Assembly: GCA_026414765.1 (NCBI GenBank)
Contig: JAOAIJ010000043.1
Coordinates: forward strand, 248,001-312,000
Source of the DNA: Clostridia bacterium
GTDB lineage: Bacteria > Bacillota > Clostridia > Acetivibrionales > DSM-27016
Length of the DNA: 64,000 nucleotides
Direction: 5' to 3'
The notes under the pieces were generated by a model, which was not told the DNA's origin, made no database searches, and was given only the letters and a program-made list of their open reading frames with translations. Position 1 is the stretch's first letter. Each line of letters starts with the position of its first letter. Shown here piece by piece: positions 24,581-33,955 of this stretch. The position numbers and the translations under genes are program-made.

Positions 24581-25834
24581 ATGTTATTAACTTCATTATT
24601 AAGAATTCTGTTGACTAGGTCATTTAAAGCGTTTACTTTTAAAGGCAGATATTCTAACCAGCTAAATTTTGCGAGTATGAAAAATTTGGGACTATATGTC
24701 CATATACCTTTTTGTAAATCAATTTGTAGTTTTTGCCCATATTGCAAAGAACTGTATGATGAAAAATTAGCTTTAAGGTATAAAGATACATTAATGAAAG
24801 AAATAGATTTGGTTTGTAAAGGCATGCGCGGGAAAAAAGCTGTGACGAGTCTCTATTTCGGGGGCGGAACGCCTACATTATTAATAGATAGCCTTTCTGA
24901 AATTATTCAAAAGCTTAAAGAATATTTTGAAATCAATGATGGTGTAGGAGTTGAAATTCACCCAGATGAAGTAACTGACGAGATATTAGGTAAGTTGCAA
25001 AATGCAGGTGTTTCTATGGTGAGTATCGGAGTACAATCATTTAATGAAGAATGTTTACAAAAATTGGGGAGAAAACATATAGGGATTGAGGAAAAACTTA
25101 GTTTATTAAAGAAATATAGCTTTTCAGTTATTGACATGGATTTGATTTTTGGAATTCCAGGTCAAGACAAACAAACGCTTAAAAACGATATTGAGACAGC
25201 TTTTAGATGTGGAGCAACCCAAATCTCAACGTATCCATTTATAGATTTTACATTTGCAAATAATGAGTATAAACCATTATCTCATAAAGAAAAAAGAGTT
25301 ATGCTTGAATACCTAAACGAGTTGTGTTCAAAGCCGGAAATTAACCGAACTTCCGTATGGACATTCGCAAAAAGTAAAACAGGAAAATATTCATCAGTTA
25401 CAAGAGATACATTTTTAGGATTTGGTGTATCAGCTACAACACTCTTACAAGACATCTTTAAGATCAACACATTTTCTGTACAGGAATATATTAATCGTGT
25501 TTACAGTAATAATTTGCCTACAGCTTTAACTCTTAATTTTACTAAAAGACAGAGAGCGGTTTACTATCTTTTCTGGAGTGCATATAGCCTTCATATAAAC
25601 GGAGACGCTTTTGAAAGACTAATAGGTAAGCCGATCACAAAAATGTTTGGCATAGAGTTTTTTATTGCAAAAAAATTAGGTTTGTTAATTAAAGAAAATA
25701 ATACGTACTACTTAACTAATAAGGCAGCATATATATATCATTATTTAGAACAGAAATACACAACGGCTTATATCGATAAGATGTGGAATATATCTAGAAA
25801 GATAGCGTTTCCAGAAAAAATAGAGTTAAAGTAA
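24581..25834 (+). CDS. HemN-like radical SAM protein
   Basis: 417 aa with an AGGGGAA ribosome site. LYVHIPFCKSICSFCPYC is the HemN-type CxxxCxxCxxC cluster motif; YFGGGTPTLL, VEIHPDEVTDE, VSIGVQSFNEECLQKLGR and DLIFGIPGQ are characteristic of coproporphyrinogen dehydrogenase/HemW/HutW relatives. A winged-helix-like C-terminal domain follows. It is not proof of heme synthesis, since HemN-like paralogues act in natural-product and heme-degradation pathways. It is co-transcribed with the HpnH-like gene. Confidence 0.85.
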   Translation: MLLTSLLRILLTRSFKAFTFKGRYSNQLNFASMKNLGLYVHIPFCKSICSFCPYCKELYDEKLALRYKDTLMKEIDLVCKGMRGKKAVTSLYFGGGTPTLLIDSLSEIIQKLKEYFEINDGVGVEIHPDEVTDEILGKLQNAGVSMVSIGVQSFNEECLQKLGRKHIGIEEKLSLLKKYSFSVIDMDLIFGIPGQDKQTLKNDIETAFRCGATQISTYPFIDFTFANNEYKPLSHKEKRVMLEYLNELCSKPEINRTSVWTFAKSKTGKYSSVTRDTFLGFGVSATTLLQDIFKINTFSVQEYINRVYSNNLPTALTLNFTKRQRAVYYLFWSAYSLHINGDAFERLIGKPITKMFGIEFFIAKKLGLLIKENNTYYLTNKAAYIYHYLEQKYTTAYIDKMWNISRKIAFPEKIELK

Positions 25835-25848
25835 AATATTATTGAAAA

Positions 25849-25980
25849 AAGACTTGTTGATGTTGTATTAAGAAGGGGCTTTAATGAATTAACTATTCCA
25901 AAATGGAAATCTTTTTTTGAGATTAAGCAGTATTTTGATAATAAAATTAATGGTGATATATATAAAGTGTTACAGGTTTA
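25849..25980 (+). pseudogene. small C-terminal-like gene remnant
   Basis: An open stretch of about 45 codons with no start codon or ribosome site, coding for sequence such as LVDVVLRRGFNELTIPKWKSF and ending in TAG. Base use is gene-like. I read it as the tail of a lost gene; I do not recognise the family. Confidence 0.3.
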
Positions 25981-26031
25981 GCAAATAAGCATACTTAAGA
26001 GAATTTTTAGACTTTGTCCCCAAAACACGAA

Positions 26032-26062
26032 AAAAGACTTCCAAGTATAATCTTGGAAGCCT
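26032..26062 (-). terminator. terminator of tRNA-Lys
   Basis: On the minus strand, GCTTCCAAG/CTTGGAAGT with a short loop is followed by CTTTTTTC, directly downstream of the tRNA. Confidence 0.8.
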
Positions 26063-26071
26063 TCATTTCTT

Positions 26072-26147
26072 TGGTGCGCCATCGGGGACTCGAACCCAGG
26101 ACACCCTGATTAAGAGTCAGGTGCTCTACCAACTGAGCTAATGGCGC
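26072..26147 (-). tRNA. tRNA-Lys (anticodon CTT), CCA encoded
   Basis: The minus strand reads GCGCCAT acceptor, AGCTCAGTTGGTAGAGC D-arm, anticodon loop CTCTTAA (anticodon CTT), GGTTCGAGTCC T-arm, and ATGGCGC acceptor with A-CCA. All four stems pair. It bounds the accessory region 15.4-26 kb. Confidence 0.95.
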
Positions 26148-26333
26148 TTATCTCTCTCGGACACTTTTATATTATAAGAGCAAAGGTGCTACTTGTCAAC
26201 TGTAAATTTTAAGAATTCTTATATTTTTATGTTTTGACTATATGTATAATATTCCGATTTTCATAAGAAAATATCTATGGTATAATGTTACAAAGGAATT
26301 ATATACTTTTATGCAGAATAATACTTATTGCTA

Positions 26334-26406
26334 TCAACTCTGGGTTTCATAACCTTTTTGTAAGAGTTGGCGGAATACTCAGTTTATTTCATAAGTACGT
26401 ATTCTG
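26334..26406 (+). other. structured intergenic segment upstream of the DegS-like gene
   Basis: The 450-base gap 26148-26598 holds two nested inverted repeats here: CAACTCT/AGAGTTG enclosing GGTT/AACC, then GAATAC/GTATTC. A TATAAT occurs upstream (26280-26285) and another at 26532-26537, so one or two promoters are likely. I cannot match this to a known riboswitch. Confidence 0.35.
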
Positions 26407-26598
26407 ATATATCCGGTTTTATCTATTATATAAATCCAAAATAAAATTTAATTATTGCAGCTACACCATATTTTTGCCGATATTACGCGAAATATATATG
26501 GAACTGCCGGTTTAAGTCTGTAATATTCTGTATAATATGGTCGGAGAAGAGAGTGTAATAAGGGATAGAAACTTCTTGCTTTCAATGTGAGGTAAAAA

Positions 26599-27774
26599 AT
26601 GACTAGTCACAAGCTTGATGTGGTAAAACTTGATAAGATAGTAAAAAAAACTATTGAAGCGATAAATTCATCAAAAAGTGAAATTTTTGATATAGCCGAA
26701 GGTGCCAGAAAAGAGTGCAAGAGGCTTGAAGAAGAGTTGAATCAGCTGAAAACTCAGGTTAAAGAACTTATAGAAAACGTTGAAGTCATTGAAGCTGAGT
26801 TGAAGGAGAGCAAAAGAAAACTGCTGCTGGTAAATAAAAACTATGAAAGATATAGTCAGGAAGAGCTAAAGGAGGCTTATGAAAAAGCCGATAACCTTCG
26901 TATAGAGTTGGCAGTAAAACGTGAACAGGAGCAGTTTTTTATTAAGCGCCGGAATGACCTTGAAGTGAGGATAAAGGAATCCTATAAGACAGTACAGAAG
27001 GCGGACAACCTCATTACCCACGTTGGAGTGGCATTGGGGTACCTGACAGGAGATCTGCAGGAACTGAGCGTACAGCTTGAAGATATCCAGCAAAGGCAGC
27101 TAATGGGATTAAGAATTATTAAAGCCCAGGAGGAAGAGCGCCAGAGAGTGGCAAGAGATATCCACGACGGTCCTGCTCAATCCATGTCAAACGTCGTATT
27201 AAAGGCTGAAATATGCGAAAGACTTATTGATGTAGATATTATCAAGGCAAAGGTGGAACTTAACAATCTTAAAAAGATTGTCAGAGAAAGCCTGCAGGAC
27301 GTAAGGAAGATTATTTACAATCTAAGACCTATGTCTTTGGATGACCTTGGGTTGGTGCCTACTCTTCAAAGGTATATAATGACCTTTCAGGAGGATACCG
27401 GTATTTCGGTAGCTTTCAAAACCAGAGGCTTGTTTGATGATATAAGGCCTGTTATAGCTTTAACGGTGTTCAGAATTGTTCAGGAAGCAATGAGTAATAT
27501 AAAAAAGCACGCTGCTGCACAAAATGCTGTGATAAACCTTGAATTCTTTGAAAAGGATTTAAAACTCTATATTTATGATGACGGGAGAGGCTTTAATACG
27601 GATGACTTAAAGGTCAAAAGTGAAGATATAAACGGTGGTTTTGGGCTGTTCAGCATGAAGGAGAGAATTGATCTTTTAAGCGGAGAGTTTAAAATAAATT
27701 CTGAGCCGGGTAAAGGTACAAGAATAAACATAACTATTCCTTTGTTGCAGGAAGAGGAGGTCAAACATGAGTAA
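26599..27774 (+). CDS. DegS-like cytoplasmic sensor histidine kinase
   Basis: 391 aa with no membrane helices. The first ~160 residues are a long coiled coil (DegS-type sensor region). The HisKA_3 dimerisation motif RQRVARDIHDGPAQS carries the phospho-His, and a HATPase domain follows with VQEAMSNIKKHA, YDDGRGF and GGFGLFSMKERI. The family senses cytosolic or salt/nutrient cues and phosphorylates a LuxR-type partner, which is encoded next with an 8-bp overlap. Location before the pilus genes suggests control of Tad pilus expression; this is inference. Confidence 0.9.
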   Translation: MTSHKLDVVKLDKIVKKTIEAINSSKSEIFDIAEGARKECKRLEEELNQLKTQVKELIENVEVIEAELKESKRKLLLVNKNYERYSQEELKEAYEKADNLRIELAVKREQEQFFIKRRNDLEVRIKESYKTVQKADNLITHVGVALGYLTGDLQELSVQLEDIQQRQLMGLRIIKAQEEERQRVARDIHDGPAQSMSNVVLKAEICERLIDVDIIKAKVELNNLKKIVRESLQDVRKIIYNLRPMSLDDLGLVPTLQRYIMTFQEDTGISVAFKTRGLFDDIRPVIALTVFRIVQEAMSNIKKHAAAQNAVINLEFFEKDLKLYIYDDGRGFNTDDLKVKSEDINGGFGLFSMKERIDLLSGEFKINSEPGKGTRINITIPLLQEEEVKHE

Positions 27775-28417
27775 GATAAGGGTTTTGATAGCTGATGATC
27801 ACTCAATGGTCAGACAGGGGCTGAAGCAAATTCTGGAGCTTGAAGATGATATTACTGTCGTGGCGCAGGCTTCAAACGGAAGTGAAGCTGTAAGACTTTC
27901 AAAAGAGCAAAAACCTGATGTTGTGCTGATGGATATAAACATGCCTACATTGAACGGTTTACAGGCAATAAAGGAAATCAAAGATGAGAAGCTTGCTTCA
28001 AAAGTAATTGTATTAACAATACATGAGGACAGGGAATACCTGTTCAAAACTATACAAATGGGAGCGGAAGGTTATGTGCTGAAAGATGCAGAGCCTTCAG
28101 TCCTGATAGAAGCTATCAGAAGTGTACATCAGGGGCAGTCATATATACAGGCCAATATGACGAAGGAACTTGTAAAGGAATTTAACAGGGTTACTCTTCA
28201 CGAAAAGGATAAAAATGATGAAAACAGTCTTACTTCAAGAGAAATTGAAGTACTTGAGCTCATAGCGGAAGGTATGATAAACAAGGAGATTGCAAAACAA
28301 CTTTACATAAGTGAAAAAACTGTAAAAAACCATGTATCGAATATTTTTAAAAAGCTCAACGTATCAGACAGGACTCAGGCTGCAATATATGCATTCAAGC
28401 ATAACATAAAAACCTGA
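27767..28417 (+). CDS. DegU/NarL-family response regulator
   Basis: 216 aa. The receiver domain (1-120) has the DD pair in IADDHSMVRQG, phospho-Asp in VVLMDINMP, and Lys in YVLKD. A LuxR-type HTH (about 150-212) starts LTSREIEVLELIAEG and has EKTVKNHVSNIFKKLNV. GGAGG precedes the ATG inside the kinase gene. It is the evident partner of the upstream kinase. A palindromic terminator follows. Confidence 0.93.
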   Translation: MSKIRVLIADDHSMVRQGLKQILELEDDITVVAQASNGSEAVRLSKEQKPDVVLMDINMPTLNGLQAIKEIKDEKLASKVIVLTIHEDREYLFKTIQMGAEGYVLKDAEPSVLIEAIRSVHQGQSYIQANMTKELVKEFNRVTLHEKDKNDENSLTSREIEVLELIAEGMINKEIAKQLYISEKTVKNHVSNIFKKLNVSDRTQAAIYAFKHNIKT

Positions 28418-28488
28418 AAGCACGAAAACCAGTTTGGTTTATAAACATAATAGTCAACTATATTCATAGGCTGATAGTAAAAAAGTCC

Positions 28489-28527
28489 CGGGAAGTAAGT
28501 ACTTATAAGTACTTACTTCCCGTTTTG
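28489..28527 (+). terminator. palindromic terminator after the DegU-like gene
   Basis: A 34-base perfect palindrome with arms CGGGAAGTAAGTACTTA/TAAGTACTTACTTCCCG, followed by TTTTG. Confidence 0.8.
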
Positions 28528-28649
28528 TTTCTAGGAAAAATATATTATGTAATTAAGTTATTTTGACGCATGGTTTTAAAAGCTCTATGGTTTTATAATT
28601 ATACTATGATACAAAACAGGACAGAGCAGATGAAGGAGGGGTTGCTTGT

Positions 28650-28832
28650 GTGACAGAGAAACTTGCCGTATATCTGGAGAGATATATAAAGAAAAGAAAG
28701 GGACAGGGGATAGTTGAGTATTTATTTATAGTATCCCTCATAGCACTGGTTGTAATACTATCATTGACGGCATTGGGTCTGGCTGTTTCAAACTTCTTCA
28801 CATCTCTTACTAATTTTCTGAGTGCAATATGA
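28650..28832 (+). CDS. Flp-type pilin-like small protein
   Basis: 60 aa from GTG 28650 (GGAGG 8-9 bases upstream). Layout of Flp/Fap prepilins: a basic leader (RYIKKRKGQG), then IVEY and a hydrophobic helix LFIVSLIALVVILSLTALG. The G|xxxEY cleavage site matches the pilin at 28932, so this is probably a minor pilin or paralogue. Confidence 0.8.
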   Translation: MTEKLAVYLERYIKKRKGQGIVEYLFIVSLIALVVILSLTALGLAVSNFFTSLTNFLSAI

Positions 28833-28931
28833 CATCTAAAAGAACATAAAACAATCTAACGCTAACCACTAAAGAGAAATCAGCATTAAAAGAAAATGGA
28901 AAAAATCATTTATGTGAAAGGTGGTAATTTT

Positions 28932-29099
28932 ATGATGAAAATGTTGAAAGCTATGTCAAGAAACAAAAAAGGACAAGGTATGGTTGAATACGGTTTGATT
29001 ATTGGTTTGATAGCAGTTGTCGTAATTACTCTTTTAACAACTATGGGTACACAGATCAGAGGCTTCTTCCAGACTATAGTCACTGCTCTCGGAGGCTGA
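28932..29099 (+). CDS. Flp major pilin
   Basis: 55 aa. ATG 28932 follows AAAGGTGG. KKGQG|MVEYGLIIGLIAVVVI is the prepilin processing site plus the hydrophobic assembly helix with the conserved Glu-Tyr. A terminator directly downstream, leaving the rest of the operon behind it, is the usual way pilin is expressed above the assembly machinery. Confidence 0.9.
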   Translation: MMKMLKAMSRNKKGQGMVEYGLIIGLIAVVVITLLTTMGTQIRGFFQTIVTALGG

Positions 29100-29110
29100 C
29101 ATGACTATGC

Positions 29111-29147
29111 AAAAATGCCCTATCTGGCAGCAGGTAGGGCATTTTTA
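29111..29147 (+). terminator. attenuating terminator after the pilin gene
   Basis: Stem AAATGCCCTA/TAGGGCATTT with inner CT/AG and T-run; partial read-through would feed the tad genes. Confidence 0.8.
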
Positions 29148-29185
29148 GAATTTACAGGCAAACCAGGTTCATTGGAGGTGAAGTA

Positions 29186-29581
29186 ATGTACTGTTTAAAA
29201 AGAAAAAAACAGGGAGGCCAGTCGGTTGTAGAAACAGCGCTTGTACTACCAATAATCATAGTTATTTTGATGGGTATTATAGACTTTGGATTGCTGTTTA
29301 ACAACTACCTGATCATGTCTAATGCTTCCAGGGAAGCCGCAAGAAGTGCTGCTGTGGGTTTGACGGATGTTCAAATCAGAGTAGTAGTGACCAATCTTAC
29401 AGTTTCATTGCAGCAAACAAAGCTAAGAACTACTATCTATCCTTCAGAATCCATCAGGAAAAAGGGTGACGAAGTATCCGTAACAATAGAGTATGAGAAC
29501 ATGTTGCTGACACCGATAATCGGTTCAATAATTCCAAATCCGGTACATTTGAAGAGTAAAACCGTGATGAGGATGGAATAA
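29186..29581 (+). CDS. TadE-like pilus protein
   Basis: 131 aa. GGQSVVETALVLPIIIVILMGIIDFGLLFNNYL is the TadE signature (Glu in the membrane helix, abridged description: residues 10-42), followed by SNASREAARSAAVG. Pseudopilin of the Tad system. The ribosome site is GGAGG. Confidence 0.88.
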   Translation: MYCLKRKKQGGQSVVETALVLPIIIVILMGIIDFGLLFNNYLIMSNASREAARSAAVGLTDVQIRVVVTNLTVSLQQTKLRTTIYPSESIRKKGDEVSVTIEYENMLLTPIIGSIIPNPVHLKSKTVMRME

Positions 29582-29608
29582 ATTCTACAGGTACAAAGGA
29601 TGATCGGT

Positions 29609-30526
29609 ATGGGTAAAGAAAAATTGAGTGTAAAATGCTTTATAAATAATAAAGGGAGCACCCCGATAATCATAATATGTACTACGCTTATAGTAATATT
29701 GGGATCCGCGGTAATCGCTGACATAGCCTATGCTGCTGTTGAAAATTTCAGGCTCAAGAAGGGTGCGGAAAAATCAGCCAGATACGGTGCAGAGTTATTG
29801 ATTACCGATAGAAGTAATGCTGAAAATATGATTAGGAAATATGCAGTAAAAACCATCAGTGAATTGAACGAGCTTGATATAAATATATCCGGCAATTCAA
29901 AAGAATTGACTGTAAAGCTCGAAAAACCTTTTGGATACATCTTTTTGCAATTAATAGGATTTAAAGAAAAACAGATAAAAGCAAAATGCACCGCAAGAGT
30001 ATCAAATGTCTGTTCGGTAGTAGGAATAAGACCTTTTGCTATAACAAGGCAGAAGTTTATATATGGGAAGGAATATGTCCTTTCTAATAAGAAATCGGAC
30101 GAAAATATTGTTTCAATAATTCCTATAGATCTGGGAAAACGCAGTTTAAAAGCAAATATTGTGTACGGTTATAGGAAATCACTACAGGTAGGAGACGGTG
30201 TGTATGCCTTAAAGGATAACATATACAATAGCACAAAGGAGGGATTTAAGACATTTTTTGAAATATACGGAGATACAAAAAAAAATTATTCCGGTAGTAC
30301 AATAAATGAAAAAATGATAGTGATTTTGCCGGTAGTAGATAAGTTTGGACTGTCGGGAGAAAGTACTATGGAAATAAAAGGCTTTACTGCTTTTTTTATT
30401 AAGGGCTTTGAAGAATATAAAGGCTATATAAAGTTAAGAGGAACTTTCTTGAGGAAAACAATAAAGGGAAGTACCAGTGATGGTATAGAAGATTTTGGCC
30501 TTACGGGTATAAGGATTGTCCATTGA
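29609..30526 (+). CDS. TadG-like pilus assembly protein
   Basis: 305 aa. ATG 29609 has AAAGGA eight bases upstream; an ATG at 29600 overlaps that site. One N-terminal helix (about 14-40, GSTPIIIICTTLIVILGSAV) is followed by a KKGAEKSARYGAELLI helix typical of TadG/TadE-like proteins, then an extracytoplasmic beta domain. No von Willebrand domain is visible. Position in the tad operon supports the call. Confidence 0.7.
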   Translation: MGKEKLSVKCFINNKGSTPIIIICTTLIVILGSAVIADIAYAAVENFRLKKGAEKSARYGAELLITDRSNAENMIRKYAVKTISELNELDINISGNSKELTVKLEKPFGYIFLQLIGFKEKQIKAKCTARVSNVCSVVGIRPFAITRQKFIYGKEYVLSNKKSDENIVSIIPIDLGKRSLKANIVYGYRKSLQVGDGVYALKDNIYNSTKEGFKTFFEIYGDTKKNYSGSTINEKMIVILPVVDKFGLSGESTMEIKGFTAFFIKGFEEYKGYIKLRGTFLRKTIKGSTSDGIEDFGLTGIRIVH

Positions 30527-30559
30527 TTAGTTATTACCAGTTTCTTAAGGGGGATACTT

Positions 30560-31297
30560 ATGGAATCTGTAAATAAGAAAGTAATATTTTTAGCATTGAT
30601 TATGGCTCTGGTTACTTCATTTTTAGTTTATACGTACGTAAAGAAGGCTACTACAAAGCCGGAAACTGTCGAATATACCAAAGTTTATGTTGCAGCTAAA
30701 ACCATGCCTGCAAAATATAAAGTACAGGAAGATGATCTGAAGGAGGCAAAGGTAACCAGAGAACTTGTAAATGTCAGCGCTGTATTGAATAAGGCAGATA
30801 TTATCGGAAAGAGAATAAAAGACAGAATAATAGAAGGCGAGCAGATTTTAAGAGATAGATTGGTAGAAGATAAGATGCTGAACCTTGCCTACAATGTCCC
30901 TGATGGAAAAAGAGCGGTAAGTATAGCAGTTACGGAAGAAATACAGGTTGCAAATCTTATCAAGCCTGATGATATGGTTGATGTAGTAGCAAGCTTTGAG
31001 TTCGACAAGGATGAAGGAACTATAAAAGTAACAAGGACTATTGTACAAAATGTCCAAATCCTTGCTTTAGGACAGGAAATGACAGTTTCAGAGGAAAAAA
31101 AGGAAGAGCTTCCCAAAACTGTGACACTTGCTGTATCACCCTCTGATGCAGAGAAAGTAATATATGCAGCGGAATTTGGTAGGATAAGGCTTGCCTTAAG
31201 AAATGCAGAAGATAAAAGACAGTCGAATCCGGAAGGCGTTATAAAGAAAGATATTATGCCAAATAAAGCATTGATGCAGGGAGCTGCCAAACAATAA
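30560..31297 (+). CDS. cpaB: CpaB/RcpC-like Flp pilus assembly protein
   Basis: 245 aa. An N-terminal membrane helix (VIFLALIMALVTSFLVYTYV) leads to an SAF domain (about 40-105: VYVAAKTMPAKYKVQEDDL ... IIEGEQILRDRL) and a second beta domain. CpaB binds cell-wall glycan or the pore in the Tad machine. AAGGGGG ribosome site. Confidence 0.88.
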   Translation: MESVNKKVIFLALIMALVTSFLVYTYVKKATTKPETVEYTKVYVAAKTMPAKYKVQEDDLKEAKVTRELVNVSAVLNKADIIGKRIKDRIIEGEQILRDRLVEDKMLNLAYNVPDGKRAVSIAVTEEIQVANLIKPDDMVDVVASFEFDKDEGTIKVTRTIVQNVQILALGQEMTVSEEKKEELPKTVTLAVSPSDAEKVIYAAEFGRIRLALRNAEDKRQSNPEGVIKKDIMPNKALMQGAAKQ

Positions 31298-31343
31298 ACA
31301 TAAATAAACCCGCAGACGATGGATGGTTAAGGGGGAGAATGGT

Positions 31344-32543
31344 ATGGAAAAGATTAAAATAGTTATTGTAGATGATACAGAAGAAACAAGAAATAATATT
31401 AAGGCCCTGTTATCCTTTGAAAAGCGGATAGAGGTCATCGGAGAAGCGGAAAATGGGGAGGAAGCCGTATTTATAACACAGGAAGCAAGGCCTGATATAG
31501 TTCTTATGGATATAAACATGCCGGTAATGGATGGTATAAGGGCCACAGAAGAAATCTCTCTGAATGTGCCTGAAACAACGGTTATTATTATGTCTGTGCA
31601 AGGGGAAAATGAGTACATGAGAAAGGCTATGACGGCAGGTGCAAGAGATTTTCTGAACAAGCCTTTTTCTGGTGACGATCTGGTGAGGACAATTATTAAA
31701 ACTTATGAAATTGAACACAAGAGAAGAGAGCATACTGTTGTGCAAAAGGATATAGAGGTAGTAAAGTCAAAAGTCATAACGGTATTCAGTACTAAAGGCG
31801 GAGTAGGAAAAACTACGATAGCCTCAAATCTGGCAGTAAGTCTGGCTAGAGCAACAAAAAAGAAAGTTGCTTTAGTAGATCTGGACCTGCAATTTGGTGA
31901 TGTGGCAATTATGCTTAATGTATCGGTAAAAAATACTATCAGTGACCTTATTAAGGAAATTAACCAGCTAGATGAAGATCTGATGGATGAATACCTGGTA
32001 ACACACTTTTCTGGGGTGCGGGTACTTGCAGCACCTGTCAAACCTGAGTATGCAGAGTACATAACAGCGATGCATATAGAAAAGATAATCAATACCTTAA
32101 AGGCAAGTAATCATTACATAGTGATCGATACCTCTGCAAGCTTCCACGAAACTGTACTTGCGTCTCTTGACATGTCTGATAGGATACTGATGATCTCAAC
32201 ATTGGACCTTCCAACTATTAAGAACATAAAATCCGGTCTGGACGTAATGGATTCCCTGCATTACCCCAAGGATAAAATAAAAGTTATATTGAATAAGGCG
32301 TCTGAGCAATATGGTATAAAATACAAGGATTTTGAAAATACAATTAAGCATCCTATCTGGTCGCTTATACCAGAAGACAGCCAGACTGTCATAACATCAG
32401 CCAATAAAGGATTTCCTTTCGTAATGACAAGAACAGAAACAAAGGTAGCTAAAGCAATAACCACAATGGCCGGAGAAATAATAAATGAAAAAGAAATTTC
32501 AGAAAAGGATGGCAGTATATTCAAGAAGATATTCGGACTATAA
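31344..32543 (+). CDS. cpaE: CpaE-like protein: receiver domain plus MinD/ParA-type ATPase
   Basis: 399 aa. ATG 31344 is chosen from AAGGGGGAG six bases upstream. Residues 1-120 are a complete receiver (VDDTEE, phospho-Asp in LMDINMPVMDG, KPF). Residues ~140-390 are a ParA/MinD-type ATPase with the deviant Walker A STKGGVGKTTIASNLA and LVDLDLQFGD. It positions the Tad secretion machinery. Unlike many CpaE receivers, the phosphorylation residues appear intact. Confidence 0.9.
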   Translation: MEKIKIVIVDDTEETRNNIKALLSFEKRIEVIGEAENGEEAVFITQEARPDIVLMDINMPVMDGIRATEEISLNVPETTVIIMSVQGENEYMRKAMTAGARDFLNKPFSGDDLVRTIIKTYEIEHKRREHTVVQKDIEVVKSKVITVFSTKGGVGKTTIASNLAVSLARATKKKVALVDLDLQFGDVAIMLNVSVKNTISDLIKEINQLDEDLMDEYLVTHFSGVRVLAAPVKPEYAEYITAMHIEKIINTLKASNHYIVIDTSASFHETVLASLDMSDRILMISTLDLPTIKNIKSGLDVMDSLHYPKDKIKVILNKASEQYGIKYKDFENTIKHPIWSLIPEDSQTVITSANKGFPFVMTRTETKVAKAITTMAGEIINEKEISEKDGSIFKKIFGL

Positions 32544-32573
32544 AATGCTGGGACTTTGACGGGGGTGTTTGTC

Positions 32574-33938
32574 ATGTCGCTTATGGAAAGGCTGCAAAAG
32601 GAAAGAATCACGGAAACCAGTGAAAATAAAAGCCAGAAGGTGAAAAAGGTACAATCACTTCAAAAGGAAGATCCTTTCCAGGATATAAAGGAAAAGATTC
32701 ATATAAAAATCATAGATGAAATAAAAGCTGATACACTAAAATCAATAGATCAGGAAAATGGAGAAGAAGAACTTGAACAGGAAATCACAGCTATTGTTGA
32801 AAATGTATTGAATGAAGAGGGAACGTACATTTCAAAGGCTGAAAGGCAAAAGATCATCTCTGAAATAATAGATGAGACTATTGGGTTTGGTCCGATAAAT
32901 CCTTTGATTCAAGACCCCGCGGTATCTGAAATAATGGTAAACGGACCTGATATGGTATATGTTGAAAAGAAGGGAAAGCTGGTTTTAAGCGATGTAAATT
33001 TTAAGGATGATCAGCATGTGATGCATGTTATTGAAAAAATTGTTGCTCCTCTAGGCAGGAGAATCGATGAGAGTTCTCCTATGGTCGACGCGAGACTTCC
33101 AAACGGTTCGCGCGTAAACATAATCATTCCTCCATTGGCATTGAACGGACCAACTATTACGATAAGAAAATTTTCTGATAAGCCTTATACTGTAAAAGAC
33201 CTGATAAACTTCGGGACAATAACTCCAAATCTGGCTATGTTTCTGAAAGCTTGTGTAGAAGCAAGACTTAACATAGTAGTTTCGGGAGGTACCGGCAGCG
33301 GTAAGACAACAACTCTGAATGTCATTTCATCCTTTATCCCTGAAGATGAAAGGATAGTTACTATAGAGGATGCAGCCGAACTGCAGCTCAGGCAGGAGCA
33401 CATAGTAAAACTTGAAACGCGTCCTGCCAATATAGAGGGAAAAGGTGCAGTCACAATAAGAGATCTGGTAAGAAACTCGCTCCGTATGCGTCCTGACAGG
33501 ATTGTAGTAGGTGAGGTAAGGAGCGGAGAGGCTCTTGATATGCTTCAGGCTATGAATACAGGCCATGACGGCTCTCTGACTACCGGACATGCCAATACCC
33601 CAAGAGATATGCTCGCAAGGCTAGAAACAATGGTGCTTATGGCGGGAATGGATCTGCCTGTCAGAGCTATAAGGGAGCAGATAGCATCTGCTGTTGACCT
33701 GATAGTGCAGCAGTCCAGATTAAGGGACGGAAGCAGGAGAATAACACATATTACTGAAGTACTGGGCATGGAAGGTGAAGTAATAACCCTTCAGGATTTA
33801 TTCATTTTCAGGCAGACAGGAAAGGATGAGAAGGGGAAGATAACGGGAGAAATCGTACCTACAGGAATAAAACCCAGGTTTCTTGACAAGTTTGAAAGAG
33901 CAGGCATCGGGATACCACAGGATTTGTTTATTCCGTAA
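32574..33938 (+). CDS. cpaF: CpaF/TadA secretion ATPase
   Basis: 454 aa. ATG 32574 with GGGGGTG upstream. An N-terminal helical domain is followed by EIMVNGPDMVYVEKKGKL, the Walker A GGTGSGKTTTLN, the acidic box VTIEDAAELQL, Walker B-type RPDRIVVGEVRSGEALDMLQ and the His box TGHDGSLTTGHAN. This hexamer powers pilus assembly. 17 bases separate it from tadB. Confidence 0.95.
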   Translation: MSLMERLQKERITETSENKSQKVKKVQSLQKEDPFQDIKEKIHIKIIDEIKADTLKSIDQENGEEELEQEITAIVENVLNEEGTYISKAERQKIISEIIDETIGFGPINPLIQDPAVSEIMVNGPDMVYVEKKGKLVLSDVNFKDDQHVMHVIEKIVAPLGRRIDESSPMVDARLPNGSRVNIIIPPLALNGPTITIRKFSDKPYTVKDLINFGTITPNLAMFLKACVEARLNIVVSGGTGSGKTTTLNVISSFIPEDERIVTIEDAAELQLRQEHIVKLETRPANIEGKGAVTIRDLVRNSLRMRPDRIVVGEVRSGEALDMLQAMNTGHDGSLTTGHANTPRDMLARLETMVLMAGMDLPVRAIREQIASAVDLIVQQSRLRDGSRRITHITEVLGMEGEVITLQDLFIFRQTGKDEKGKITGEIVPTGIKPRFLDKFERAGIGIPQDLFIP

Positions 33939-33955
33939 AAACAGGAGGTATTGCT

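Noticed and set aside
26148-26598. Cyclic-di-GMP riboswitch before the DegS-like gene
   Set aside because: The conserved CACGCACAGGGCAAACC-type core is not present.
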